Positions 53,023 to 64,000 of a DNA stretch of 64,000 nt are shown in pieces. The notes under the pieces are model-generated. The model ran no database searches. It was not told the origin of the DNA and was given only the letters and a program-made list of their open reading frames with translations. Source of the stretch: Curvularia sp. ZM96 (lineage: Eukaryota > Ascomycota > Dothideomycetes > Pleosporales > Pleosporaceae). The stretch's first letter is position 1. Every line of letters starts with the position of its first letter. The stretch covers positions 3,906,001-3,970,000 of the forward strand of contig JAJGBQ010000001.1 of NCBI GenBank assembly GCA_022457065.1. The letters run 5' to 3'. The position numbers and the translations under genes are program-made.

Positions 53023-54978
53023 CTAAAGCTCAACCGCAGCAAGCTTCCTCTTGCGACTCCTCTTCTTCTTTTTCTTCTCTCCCTCTACGATATTTCCCTC
53101 ACTCTTGTCCTTCTTCTCTTTAGCCGGACCAGCAGCAGGCGCCTGCGGCTCATCGCCAACCAGCGCCTCAAAGCCGCCCTTTGGACCATCCGGGTCGCCA
53201 AACGTATCCTTGCGCCACTGCCTGAGCCTAGCCTTCTTACTCAAAAACTTCTTGTCCTTTTTCTTCTTGACCGGATCACGGAATGTAGCGAGTTTCTTCA
53301 AGCCGGCAAACTCATTAAGAGCCTTGTCGTCAGCGAGGAGGATGTCGCGGGCCGTGAGACCGAAAGATGTAGGCGATGTTTCGCGGTAGCGGAAGCGGGA
53401 GGCTGCTTTTGAGGGTTTGGCCGCGAGTGCAGCTTCGTATTCGAGGCTTTGGTTGACAAGGTTCTCAATTAGGCGGCGATCGCGGCGCTGCATTGATTTT
53501 GCTTCTGCGCGTTCTTGTTTGCGTTGCTTGGCAGATTTCTTGGTGGAGTCGCCGGTGGTCGGGTCTTCTACTTCATCTTCATCATCATCGTCGTCGGCGG
53601 CGTCGGGCATCTCATCGTCTGAGGAAAGAGCGGGTCGTTCTTCGTCATCGTCTTTGAAGTCAGGGACCAAATCCTTGATGTCTATGTCGTCGTCGAACTT
53701 GGGCTTCTTTGGCTTCTTGCTCTTCTTGTCAGACTCCTCTTCTCCGTAGTATGCATCTCCGAAGCGCTTCTGCATCTCAGCATCCCACTGCTCGTCTGAC
53801 CAATCTGCCTCCAGCACGTCCTTCCATTCTTCGATGTTGAAATCTCTGCCGCTCAATCCTCCTATCTTGCGAATCTGTTTCACCTTTTCCTCCATCTCTT
53901 CAACCTTGAGCTTGCGCAGTCGTGCAAGTTCTTGCTCCTTCTCTCTTCTCTCTGCTTCACGCTTTGCCCGTGCAGCCTCACGAGCCTTTCGTCGGCCGCT
54001 CTTCTCCTCTCGACGGACTGTAGTGCTTGCGACAGCATCACGAGCGTATGTCATAATCTTCTCGTTGGAACCAGTTGTATCTTCGAAGTACAGGTTGTAA
54101 GAGTTTTCCCATTCGTCTGCAGCGGCGTCTTCGTCGTCGTCATCGGACTCGAGCGGTTGGAAACGAGCTGATTTTGTAGGGACCCAGGCGCGAGAAGCCA
54201 TAAAGTTTGACAAGAAGGTTTCTGGGTCTTGATCGGCCTTTTCGACGTCTTCTGCTGTGATCTTAGGTCGGTCGTCCTTGGGCTTCTCAGGCTTTTCCTT
54301 AGCGACAATGAAATCGTCGTCGTCATCAGCATCAGCAGCATCCAGAGCCTTGACAAGTTCTTGGCGGGCCTCTTCCTGCTCTTGCGCATATGTCTTTGGA
54401 GGTGCATCTTCATCTTCCTCGACGATCAGTTTGCCCTCAAGTAGGTTCTTAGTGTGGTAGTCCCTAAGTGTCATAGGCTTTTCCTTCTTCTTGTCTTCTT
54501 CACCACCGTTTTCCTCCTCGGGATCGCGGTAGAACTTGACTTCCTTGTTGTAGATGCGGGGGTCCTTTGCGCGCAGAGCCTGAAGCGTTGCATTGACTTG
54601 CTCGTCTAGATCTTCGTCGAGTAGTTCAGCTGCATCATCCTCCTCTACTCCCTCCTCGGAATCTTCTGATTCGTCGTCGTCGCCGTTCGCGAAAGCCTTG
54701 TCTTTGCCGTACTTTTCCTCGACTGCGAACAATTAGTAGCGAAACAGTGACAAACGAGATTTCTACATACGCCTAAACTTCTCGGCGCGCTTCTTGTTGT
54801 GCTCGAATCGGCGCGCATACTCCTCGTTGATCTTCAGCGAAGCTCCACCATTGTCGTTGTCCGAATCCTCGTCGTCGGTATTGTCGAGCAATTTCGCCTT
54901 CTTGGTCGGTGGCTCAGCAGCGCTCTTCAACTCGCGCTTGACACCATTCGTAGTGCTCTTGTCCTTGGTGGCCGCCAT
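53023..54978 (-). CDS. KRI1: ribosome biogenesis protein Kri1
   Basis: There are two exons, 54978-54771 and 54722-53023, with a 48-nt intron (CTACTAAT branch); 635 residues. Kri1 is a nucleolar factor that works with Krr1 in 40S subunit assembly. The N terminus shows LKINEEYARRFEHNKKRAEKF, which runs through the intron into LEEKYGKDKA. The middle has the Kri1 block (RDYHTKNLLEGKL; WVPTKSARFQPLESDDDDED) and a long charged coiled-coil with KIGGLSGRDFNIEEWKDVLE. The C-terminal domain contains RFRYRETSPTSFGLTARDIL and KKARLRQWRKDTFGD, then a basic tail KKKKKRSRKRKL. Acidic runs are typical of nucleolar factors. The start is 303 bp from the divergent SIP3 start. Confidence 0.95.
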
Positions 54979-55281
54979 GTTCCGCGCGTCGACGTTGATG
55001 TCGGTGTTGGTGGATTGGATTAAATTGGCTTGCGCTGCTGGTCACAAAATTTTGGTGGAGTAGCTGCTAGCGCGTGAACCCTGACGTTCGCCGCGGCAGT
55101 GACCACCGACCGCCGCAATCTAGGGTCGACGCCATGCACGGTTAGGACGATAACCAACACCACGCGACATCGACCGCCTGATGACTTCTCGCCATATACC
55201 ATAGCCTCCATGTCTGCTTGTATCGAGACTCTCCATATATGCTCGTTCCCATAGCCTTTGTTAGCGAACACGCCAGCAAGC
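54979..55281. promoter_or_regulatory. KRI1-SIP3 divergent promoter
   Basis: Only 303 bp separate the two start codons, so the core promoters must overlap or abut. No coding region is seen. Confidence 0.6.
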
Positions 55282-58200
55282 ATGGCTGAAGAACAGCTCC
55301 CGAACGTTAGCGTGGAGCCGGTGTCGCGGCCACTGGACTTGATGTATGTTCAGAGGGCCTCGAAAGGCTCACGGTTATACTCACAGCATTTAGACCCGTA
55401 GTGATTAAAGAGGCCGCCCTCGACTCCCCCACCTTCCGTGCGACCGCTGTCCATTACGGCGACCAGATCGAACTGATAGAAAGATGGCTCGACTCCTTCA
55501 TCCGTGCTACATCGAGACTCGCAGCCGAGTGCAACAACATGCAGGCTCTTGTTGATACCTATGTTCAAACCTCACACCCACCGCTACAGCTCTCTGAAGC
55601 TGTCGTCGACCATGATTACACAGTCCTAGCTCTCAAGCGTTTTGGGGAAGGGGCACGCGAATACTGGAATAGCGCACTGCGATGCATGAAGCGGGCTGAG
55701 ACGACCATGTGTGAGCCTTTGCGAGCCTTTCTCTCCAACGACTTGCGCGTGTTGAAGGAAGCCCGCAAGAACCTAGACTCGACCCAACGCATCTTTGACG
55801 GAGCCATTGCTCGATATGCAGGACAGATCAAGTCAAAGGAGGCCTCATCATTGCGAGAGGATGCATTCCAGCTGCACGAGGCTCGGCGGGCATACCTCCA
55901 AGCCAGCATGAACTTCTGTGTGCTAGCGCCTCAAGTGCGCCTGACTCTAGACAAGCTACTGGTCAAGATTGTCCACGAGCAGTGGCGTGAGATGAAGTCT
56001 GGGACTGAATCGTCTGCCAAGGGTTTCTCCAACTGGACATCAGATGTTGAGCGGGTGCGCGGCTGGAGCAAGGAGATGGAGAATGGCGAGCGTGTCTTCA
56101 AGCGGGAACTGCACCTTGCGCGACAGCAGATCGAGGCCGCTGCCGAAGTCAACGCACGCCCATTGCGAGACTTGGACTCCTATGCTGCTTCGACTGTTCC
56201 TTATCTTGGCACAGCTGCCTCGTCTGCCAATCTGCAAGCACCAACTAAGCCTGAACCAGGAAGCGAGAAGGCTGAGAAGCAGGGCTGGCTGTTTCAACGC
56301 ACCATCACCGGTAAGCCTGCCAGGACCTATTGGGTCAGGCGATGGTTCTTTGTCAAGAATGGCATCTTTGGCTGGTTGACACAAGGAACGAGATCTGGTG
56401 CTGTTGAAGAATCTGAAAAGATCGGTGTATTGCTCTGCGGTATTCGACCAGCATTTGCAGAAGAACGACGCTTCTGTTTCGAAGTGAAGACCAAAGATAC
56501 TACTATTCTCCTTCAGGCTGAGACGCAAAACGACATAACTGAATGGATCGCTGCTTTCGAAGTCGCCAAGCGTAAGGCGCTAGAAGACACATCCAAGGAT
56601 CTGTCAGGTGCCGCTTCTATCGATGCTGCGTTCTCTATAAGTCCACCCGTGGCCCCTGAGTTTGCTGCAAAAACATCTGAAGGCCACGCAGCTCTGCCTG
56701 GCGACGATACTTTGAATGTCGATCGCGCTGAGACTCTGGGCCCTCCGGGCGCCGATGGCCTTGCGACACGTGGTAGTTTTGATGTGTCACGGCGTGCCAC
56801 TGGACTCGAAGGCGAGAGCAGCCGTCGCGACCACACTGCCAGGATCATGGAGAAGCTTGATCTTACCCGAAAATCAACAGTAGGTCCCCAACTTAGTGGA
56901 AACAATCCTTCGTCTGCAAGTGGTGGCATTGCTAGTCTCATATCTGCAAGTCTTGCTTCAGCCAGTCACAACATTGTACAGGTTGGACAGATCACAGCAC
57001 CTGCGGTCGGACTTCCTGATACTCGACTCGTCATGGGCCAGACGCTTCCTTATACTACACTTGCTCCTTCGACGCTCGCAGGTCCACCGGCACCGACAAA
57101 TCTTAGCAAAGCTGCTGTCGCTGTGAGCGGCGAGCGGGGCCTCGGTACCGGCCGTTCAGGCAATATGCCTGGAGGACTCATGGCCAACTTGTGGGGCTCA
57201 GTAAACTGGGGATATGTCAATATCTTGGGCAAAGAAGAATCCAGTACTCGTGACCGTAGCCAATCGGGTCCCCCAAGTCCAGTGATTCCTTCTCATAACC
57301 CGATGCCTGATGACGAAAAGGCCCAAATAGGAGAAGTACCAAAAATCACACCCAGCGCAGCGCATCGTAAGTCCGCCAGCCTGGGTGGGCTTATGTCGGC
57401 TACCAACAAGGAACCAGCTGATGAGGAATTCCCAAGCTGTTATCCTCTTGCTCTACGCATGCAGGATGCGCAGTTCCGTATACTGTTCCCTACGGTGCCA
57501 CGATCAGAGAAAGTGGTCCTAGTGTTCCGCGCAGTGTGGAACCCAACAGAATTGCAAGAGTTTCCGGGTCGTGTCTACGTCACAACCAAGAATGTTTACT
57601 TTTACAGCAATCACCTTGGTCTCGTTCTCGTGACTGGGATCAGCATGTCTTCAATCGATGAAGTGACTGCGGCACCTGGTAAGGATTGTGACTTCTTGTT
57701 TCTTCATTTCAAACCTGGCGCTAGGGAAGACGGCGCCACCAGGCTTACCGTCAAAACTTTCCTCGAGCCTCTGAGATTGCTCTTGCGACGTTTAAATTTC
57801 CTCGTTCGTGAGGCAGCCTCGGGCGAACTCAACCTGGAGGAAACAGTCAAGAGACTCATCAAATTAGAAACTGATGACGGCCAGCACTTGGCTGGCGAGG
57901 AAGGTTGGGAAGATGTTGCCCCGGATACGCCTGTCGATCCAGGCTATGGTGGAAAGAACATCAAAACTAGTCTGCGCATTGATGGTAACTTGTTTGGACC
58001 ATCTGGCGTAAATGTCAGCAGAAACGCCACAAAGTTCAAGTTGCCGAACCAGCCAGTAGTCTTTTCTCCCGCTGGAATGACACAGGTCGCTGTGGAGAAA
58101 GAATACGACATAAGTGCAAAGGGGTTGTTTCACATCCTCTTCGGTGACAAGAGCGCAGTCTTCCAACTGTTATATCGCGAACGAATGGCGTCGCGTGTTG

Positions 58201-59485
58201 TGCAGGGTCCATGGACGGCAAGTGACAAGAGCCTCCAGCGAAGAGACTTTGAGTACGAAATTGCGCAGCCGGGCAAAAATGGAGCTGTTGTCATAAACGA
58301 TTACCAAGTCATAGAGGTGCTGAACGATCACCTCTGTTACGTCGTATCCGACCGAAAGACACCCTGGTATCTGCCTGGTCACGAGCGCTTCGTACTCGTC
58401 AGCAAGATTGTAGTCACACATGTATCGAAAGCGCGGTGCAAGCTCGCTGTTCATACAAAGGTGGATTGGAAGCGTAACCCGCGCTTTGCAAAAAAGCTCA
58501 TTGAGCGTCAAGCTTTACAGGACATGGAGCTCGAGGCACAGGACCTTGTAGATGTGATCAACGACCAGGTCGCAAGACTTGGCCACAACAGGAACACAAA
58601 CAAGGTTGTCAACATATTCGGCCAGATTGGTGCGCAAACACAAGCCGTACAGCTGGATGCACAAGACATCCCGCCACCCAATCGGCCCCGGAAGTTCAAG
58701 CTGCAACCACAAACTACGGGTTCGTTCGTTGCGCAGTACATTGGCAACATTGTCATCAGTGTAGTCTCGACCGTTATGAGCTGGATATTGGCGATCGGTG
58801 CTGGACTAGGCAAGGTCATTTCAGCACATACATTGCTTTTTGGTCTCTTGCTCTTCAGTGGCGGAGTCAACTTCTTCTACACTTCAAGAGACAGCTGGAC
58901 TTGGTGGCATGAGCGGGGTGCCGCAAACTACATGTCGCGATTGGGAGTCGGGCCATCAACTACAATGACTCGCTCAATTTATATTCGCGACATTGAAGAG
59001 GCGTTCCTGAATCCAAATGATACAAGGATCGAGGTGTCGGCGTCTCTCGCCAACACCGACAACAAATGGTATGATTTCGTTCTTTAACTTCAATCATGTA
59101 AACGAAACTAACTCTACGCAGCCACCAAACCTTTACCAAACTCCTCCATGACCCCTTCTCAACAAACCCAGCACACACATTCTTCAAAACCCCAACACAA
59201 AGTACAGAGCGTCTCCACCGGACACGACAGAGTCTTGGCACGCACCGGCACGACTTACTCGTCGCACTGCGCGTTGTCAACCGCATCGAGAAGGAGGTAG
59301 TAGAGGCAGAATACGAAAACTGGCTACTTGATGAAACACACAAGTGCAGCAAAGTCGGGAAGCTGCTGGAAAGCGCGGCTAAGCAAGGAAAGGAGAAGCA
59401 CGTGGAAGAGTGGGTGAAGGGGTATTGTGGGGATTGTGAAAGGAGTTTAAGGATGGTTGAGGATGGTCGGAAAGGACTTGCATGA
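55282..59485 (+). CDS. SIP3: SIP3/LAM-type sterol-transfer protein (BAR-PH-VASt)
   Basis: There are three exons, 55282-55343, 55394-59068 and 59122-59485, with introns of 50 and 53 nt; 1366 residues. The family (yeast Sip3/Lam3 and Ysp1/Lam1) sits in the ER at contacts with the plasma membrane and moves sterols. Parts in order: BAR-like helical domain (about 1-260); PH domain (about 316-420, KQGWLFQRTITGK, RRWFFVKNGIFGWL); low-complexity linker; GRAM-like block (about 700-795, FPGRVYVTTKNVYFYSNHLG); VASt domain (about 925-1085, LFHILFGDKSAVFQLLYRER, PWYLPGHERFVLVSKI); two TM segments (about 1130-1180); and a C-terminal extension encoded largely by exon 3. At intron 1 the TTTAG acceptor, not the nearer CACAG, keeps the frame (LDLIPVVIKEA). 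Confidence 0.93.
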
Positions 59486-60105
59486 GCTTTTTGTTCGCGA
59501 AATTGGATTAATATATTGTTGCATAGCGTGGGGATAGATGTAAAATCGAAGTAGACTTATTAATGTACATTGTTAACTTTATTGGGCTAATGCGTTTATA
59601 TTGACAACGGCCAGGAAGATAATTGTGACTCGGTCAGGCTTAGAAGTGTTCAGCAAGAATATACACTGTTCATAAGGTGGAGGCTGCACGTTGATCATCT
59701 TCGCATAAGGAGACGATACTAATTGGATACAGAGATGTTTTCTCTAATATTAAAGAATAGCAAAGAACAAGAATGTCAATTATTTTTGTGACTTCTGTTT
59801 TCGTTCGTTTTTCGCAGCTTATTTGTTGTTCTGATATATCCAGTGCTCGCGTTTGCTTCGTTTGCTTTCCATTTCTTCCTCTTGACTCTCACCTGCTTTT
59901 GCTTCAACGCTCTTCTGGTCTCATCATTCACTCATGCCGTTTCTTAGGTGCAGATATGTAACTTTTCTGAATTGTCTCTCGTTTCTTCTACAACCTACTT
60001 TCAACCCTGCCAAAGACGAACGCTCAGCCTCTGGTCTGTAAGCTGGAAGCTAGCGATATCATCATTGAGGATAATCTTCACGTCTCGTTCCGCCGTACCA
60101 TCCGG
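59486..60105 (+). other. SIP3 downstream region and possible 5' part of the next gene
   Basis: This stretch is 620 bp. The part from 59971 onward is in frame with the coding segment that follows and reads protein-like from about 60018 (KTNAQPLVCKLEASDIIIED), but no ATG precedes it before a TGA at 59968-59970. An upstream exon or an AAAG acceptor near 60018 is possible. Nothing else is seen. Confidence 0.45.
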
Positions 60106-60573
60106 ATGCCGAACAATGAAGAGCCATCGTCTCTTCCATCAGATATGGGCGCATACCCACTCAGAATGGTAGGTGATTATAGAGAGAACTTGCCACCAGT
60201 GACGACTAGCAAAGGGGGCGTGTTCTTTTCGATGTACCGTAAGTTGGTTTGCATCAGAGAGTTCTGGAATAGACATTAATTCATTCCAGAGTCCGAAGCC
60301 ATGTGGACCAAATTCGACAGTAAGAACGATCGGAACTACATGATCAAGATCTACGTAGACGGTATCAATATCATCTCAGATGAGCATGCAGTGGAAGACA
60401 TCGACACGAAATTGCGCCGCTATACTTGGATCACGAGTAATGGAAAGTACTACTACGCTTCGCCACTACAAGACCACATTGTCGTGCCAGGCCAGAGATG
60501 GCTAGAAGATATTTCTGATTTTGACGGCACTATCCGACAGTTTGTGGCCACGCCATTTGGTGGTGGCTGCTAA
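60106..60573 (+). pseudogene. fungal conserved protein, apparently truncated at both ends
   Basis: Two exons, 60106-60238 and 60290-60573, are joined across a 51-nt intron that creates FFSMYQSEAMW; 138 residues from the internal ATG. The reading includes RENLPPVTTSKGGVFFSMY, NYMIKIYVDGINIISDEHAV and WLEDISDFDGTIRQFVATPF. I recognise this as a family of fungal hypothetical proteins of unknown function from memory of the motifs (IKIYVxGxNxxSGE, VVPxQxWLDGI, RQFVAxPxGxG). In-frame coding resemblance extends upstream of the ATG (DNLHVSFRRTIRM). Directly after the TAA stop the same frame continues VESQLTGKD, which fits the family's usual continuation, so the stop looks premature. It may be a decayed copy or a shortened functional protein. 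Confidence 0.5.
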
Positions 60574-61451
60574 GTTGAGTCGCAGCTTACTGGCAAAGAC
60601 TGTGCTGTCAAATATAGTACAAACAATGCATTCACTACACTGTATCTTTTTTCCATTCCCTTAATTAAACCAATTCTCAGCTACCTCGCTCTCTCTAACG
60701 ATAGCGCTACCGACACCACCACTTACATCAACCCACTCCGGTGTTTCCAATCCCGACGTGCGTCGTCATTCGACCAACTCGTGCGACACGTCGGCGGGCT
60801 GGGAAATGAGGCGCTTAAGCACCGTCTCGTTCTGTGGCCAACCAGAGGGGCGAGAAGTAGCTCATGGATGCGTTTTCTCGCTTAGCTGTATGCAGGCGGG
60901 CTGCAGCGGGAGGGAAAAGAAAGAAAAGTGTGGTTGGCGTTGCTTTTGGGAGGGGACGTGGCTGCGTGGGGTGGAATGATATCGTAGGGAAAGAAAAGTG
61001 TGGTCGTGGTGGTTTTTGTGGGTTACATAGGCGTTCTGCAGATGATACTGTGGCGCGAAGAGTGAGCTGTTTTTCAGCTATCAGGACAATGTGTTAGTAC
61101 AGATATCAAGCAAGATGGGTTCACAGTCAAGAAAGCATAGTGGGCATATGTGTGTGTGTGTGCAAGAATGAACGGTTCTATTCTATTCCTCATAGCAAAT
61201 CGTAACAAATCGTGTACCATCGTGAACTTGAAGAGACCCACCCGTGAGCCAGGGGTATAAAAAATCCAAACCCCGCCCAAAACCCTAAAATATGTAACTC
61301 GAGAAGCGAAGTAAAAAAGCAACAAACAACAAGTCCAGAACTCAGATCGGATCCGGTAAAGACAGAAATGCATCACTGATGCGTTTTTTTCGGTACGTCG
61401 TATAGCTTGACCTTCAAGGTCGGCAGCAGCAGCAACTTTTAACCCTCAAGG
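60574..61451. other. intergenic region with a TG repeat
   Basis: This 878 bp region contains the continuation of the truncated gene's frame for a few codons, then no supported gene. Two copies of a GGGAAAGAAAAGTGTGGT-like word occur near 60913-60933 and 60988-61004 in G-rich sequence. A TG repeat lies at 61149-61162. Confidence 0.5.
61149..61162 (+). repeat. (TG)7 dinucleotide repeat
   Basis: Seven TG units lie in non-coding sequence. Confidence 0.85.
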
Positions 61452-62012
61452 TTAATAAGCAATGCGGCCAGCAATGCTTCGCTTCTGTGTGGAGTTGTTG
61501 CCGGAGCACACAGTCATGTGCATGTCAACATCAGGGGTAGGGCAGTCAAAGACTGGCTCCTTGATGCCGAGCTTGATAAGAGGTTGGTCGACGTAATAAG
61601 CTTGAGTGGGGCAGTAGCTTCCGGCCTCGCAGCTTGCAGAGCTGCAGTCTGAGTTGCTGCCTTGCATGGAGAGACCTTCAGCGTGTCCAGGGCAGTTGGA
61701 GGCAGACTCGCCATCGGCACAGTTGACAAAGGAGATGTCGTACCAGATCTTGCCGCCGGCAATGGTGTACTCGAATTGAGTCTGCTCGCCGTTCTTGATA
61801 CTGTCGGTCTTGGAGATCTTCAGAGAGGTGCCGGTGGAGTAGAGGGTCTCGTTGTATTGAGAGTGAGCGGAAACAAGAGTGCAGGCGGTCTCGTGGCTTC
61901 CTCCAACAGAGGAGACCCAGATGTCGTAGTCACAGTTGTTGGAAAGGATGGCGTTGCCGGCCAAGGCAAGGCCTGCCTGGAGGGCCATGAGGACAGTGGT
62001 CTTGGAGAACAT
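61452..62012 (-). CDS. secreted BYS1/thaumatin-like cysteine-rich protein
   Basis: This is a single-exon protein of 186 residues. A classical signal peptide (MFSKTTVLMALQAGLALA, cleavage likely before GNA) precedes a mature protein with nine cysteines. NAILSNNCDYDIWVSSVGGS and the later GGKIWYDISFVNC match the Blastomyces yeast-phase-specific (BYS1) domain, which is related in fold to thaumatin-like proteins and occurs in secreted proteins of many fungi. It is probably extracellular or wall-associated; a role in host interaction is possible but not shown. The C terminus ends with an Asn-glycosylation site (NNST) and a dibasic KR. The ATG at 62012 was chosen because it starts the signal peptide; the frame-open GTG upstream is not needed. 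Confidence 0.85.
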   Translation of the reverse strand: MFSKTTVLMALQAGLALAGNAILSNNCDYDIWVSSVGGSHETACTLVSAHSQYNETLYSTGTSLKISKTDSIKNGEQTQFEYTIAGGKIWYDISFVNCADGESASNCPGHAEGLSMQGSNSDCSSASCEAGSYCPTQAYYVDQPLIKLGIKEPVFDCPTPDVDMHMTVCSGNNSTQKRSIAGRIAY

Positions 62013-62251
62013 TTTGGCGGTTGAGTGTGGTTGAGTCACGTGAACTTGGTAGAGACCGGTGAGGATGAATGAGCGCAGGTGGGGTCTTCGACGGAAGAGA
62101 GTGTGATTTTTCTTTTCTCTTTCAAAGGGAATGTGATGAAGCTCTCAAAGCTCCAAGCGAACAAGGGAATGTGTGTCGAAGGCGACCGAAAAGAGCGAGA
62201 AAAGCTGATGCTGAGCAGTGTCGAAATCGAAAGCAACCCTGTGGCATGCCC

Positions 62252-62257
62252 TTTATA
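62252..62257 (-). promoter_or_regulatory. TATA box candidate of the BYS1-like gene
   Basis: The minus strand reads TATAAA here, 240 nt upstream of the start codon, within TCTTATAAAGGG. A TATA element is common in strongly regulated fungal genes. The transcript start is not known. Confidence 0.4.
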
Positions 62258-62384
62258 AGATCTGCTTACGGATAACGGCAGAACAGAGCCTAGGCTAAGC
62301 CCCCAATACTCCTACCCCCCGCCTTAGGCAGCGCCGCGTATTGCCTGAAACGTTGAGTGCAGAAAAAAAAACTCGTTCAAGTCC

Positions 62385-62406
62385 GGCGGCAGCGGCAGCG
62401 GCAGCG
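62385..62406 (+). repeat. (GGCAGC)n short repeat
   Basis: Three to four imperfect GGCAGC units lie upstream of the BYS1-like gene, in a region without a coding frame I can support. Confidence 0.7.
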
Positions 62407-64000
62407 ACTTCGCTCCGCAGTAGTGCTTTCAGCTCTTCAACGTGGTAAGTGGAGACGAACCAGAGGCCATGGTTGGTTAAGGACATGGGTGGGTGGCACT
62501 TGGCCTCGACGTATGATGTAAGGAGACGCCTTGGTCTAGAATTCTCTGATCTGGTTTGTTGAACTTGCTTTTCTTTTGACGGTACCTTTGTGCTGGTGCC
62601 GCAGACTAGAGTAAGGGACAACAAAAGGAGCCGTGGCTAGCTTTCCACACAATGCCTTTGTGATGTAGGGTCTTTGAGAAGAACTGAAATCACCATTCCG
62701 GTAAGCTACGTAAGTGCCTGAGTGTGCCTGGCAGTTGGTGGGCTAGGATATGCGTTGCCGGATTGGTCATAGGCTGGCTAAGTGCAGTGCGTACGCCTTG
62801 CAGCTAGCAGCAGGCTAGAAGCATCCAGGTCATGGTGTATACAAGACCGCGGCCCAACCTGTAGTGTCGGAAGCAGGTCGTGTCGTATGCAAGGCCGACT
62901 TGAATCACGGTCTGGTCGAACTCGGCAGGGTCAAAAGCCAGCTGGGCATGTCCACGTTGCGGGCAAAGAGCCCGTGGTGGCAAAGCGTGCAAAGACAGTG
63001 TCTAGCGAGAAGAGACAACTCGGCCGAAAATTTGCCACGTACCTGAGCGAGTGAGTTGGTCGGAGCCGTTGGGGATGCAGGATGCGTGAACGGGCTGCGG
63101 GTGTCCGGGTACCTGGCGCGGCACACGGTTCCTGGACCTGCCAAGGCCCCAATGCAACTGCAGGGTGCTGATTGGCAAAGACACCCGTGTTCCTCTGCAG
63201 TCAATTCTTCCCACCGGCGCCCTTATCGCTCTTGGTTCTTCGCTGTCAGGCGCCACGTAGTATTTGTCTGGCCGCCATTTTTGTACACTGCACAGTCAGC
63301 TTGGAGGCTGTGGCCCGATGCAGCAGCACACCGGAGCGCATGCATATGCCTATGGATCCCCACGAGAGGTCCATGAGGCGACTGCGGAGTAACCACGACT
63401 CTGCCGAGCCAGATGGAGGGAAGAATTTTTTTTCGTGGCCCAGGTCCCCAGTCTGGACGATACACACTTACATACTGCACGCGTCATAGTGCCAGGTTCA
63501 GCTACTCAACGACGCCAGATTATAAGCAACGACTCTTGGCCTTTGACTAGACTTGATGTCACCAGATGCGGGACAGGTCAGCCAGTCAGACATGGCACCG
63601 CTTCCCCAAGGTCCGAATGCACTCGAAACAAGACACGACGAACCTGTCAAACAAGCCGGCATGCTGTAGGCGCCGTGTCCGCATCCTGCCGGCGAGGATG
63701 CGCCACTGCGGCCAGCTATCTAATCGATAGGAACATTCTTCTCCGCGTTTGATAGCCCATGGTGTATGGCGATCACCGAGCATCTGCTGCGTCAGCGTCT
63801 TGCATACGCGCGCAAACAACTTGAGACATCTCGTCGGATCCGGCTGCGGGGAAAAGTAGCATGTACGCAGCGGTTACGAATGCGGCATGTTGTCGCATTC
63901 GTCGCCGGGCGAGAAGCCTTTGACAAAGGAACATGTGGTTAAAGACCAGCAAGAAAGGGATCCATATCACTAACACTTTTCTGTTTGTCCGCTCGTTATA
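62407..64000. other. gene-free right end of the window
   Basis: About 1.6 kb contain only short overlapping frames on both strands (for example 62905-63204 minus, 63056-63376 plus, 63435-63752 plus) without motifs, signal peptides or splice-linked continuity. No tRNA, rRNA or transposon relic was recognised. A gene that begins outside the window could still reach in. Confidence 0.5.

Noticed and set aside
1..64000. tRNA, rRNA and CRISPR arrays
   Set aside because: I looked for B-box-like GGTTCRANNCC words with a matching A box and for regularly spaced repeats. The few B-box-like words fall inside coding exons. A covariance search (tRNAscan-SE, Infernal) would settle this.

Overview
The window reads as a nuclear contig of a filamentous ascomycete, most likely a dothideomycete of the Pleosporales type. 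The support is short introns (mostly 46-80 nt) with GTRNGT donors, CTAAC/CTGAC-like branch points and YAG/AAG acceptors; a HET-domain protein; a Zn2Cys6 regulator; DUF3431 and BYS1-type secreted proteins; and the way the SEC16, NEO1, RAD23 and TIF6 orthologues read. The taxon is inferred, not proven. Genes lie on both strands with no operons. Exon borders below were worked out by hand from frame continuity and splice signals.

Region 1 (1-9.8 kb) looks accessory: a gene-poor start, a HET-domain protein, an unusual protein kinase, a Zn2Cys6 regulator whose DNA-binding N terminus looks damaged, and a divergently transcribed phytanoyl-CoA-type dioxygenase.

Region 2 (9.9-44.9 kb) is mostly housekeeping: a large WD40 protein with features of a CUL4-DDB1 substrate receptor (possibly Raf1/DIM-9-like), an APC-family permease, SEC16 head to head with the NEO1 flippase, a membrane-domain/DUF3431 fusion, TRM9 tail to tail with RCE1, a serine-rich two-TM protein, eIF6 (TIF6), the splicing factor ESS2, and a large disordered protein of unknown role.

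Region 3 (45-51 kb) is gene-poor. It holds two small candidate ORFs, one with an NDUFAF8-like CX9C half-motif, and a four-TM protein with a serine-rich tail.

Region 4 (51-59.5 kb) is housekeeping again: RAD23, KRI1 and a SIP3/LAM-type sterol-transfer protein.

Region 5 (59.5-64 kb) contains a truncated member of a fungal conserved family, a BYS1-like secreted cysteine-rich protein, and about 2 kb with no gene I can support.

Functional themes are secretory and membrane traffic (SEC16, NEO1, RCE1, SIP3), translation and ribosome assembly (TIF6, KRI1, TRM9), and ubiquitin handling (RAD23, the putative DCAF). I found no prokaryote-like defence cluster, CRISPR array, rRNA, tRNA or intact transposon. 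The closest things to something new are the DUF3431 fusion, the damaged zinc-cluster regulator, the multi-domain WD40 protein and the HET-kinase neighbourhood.
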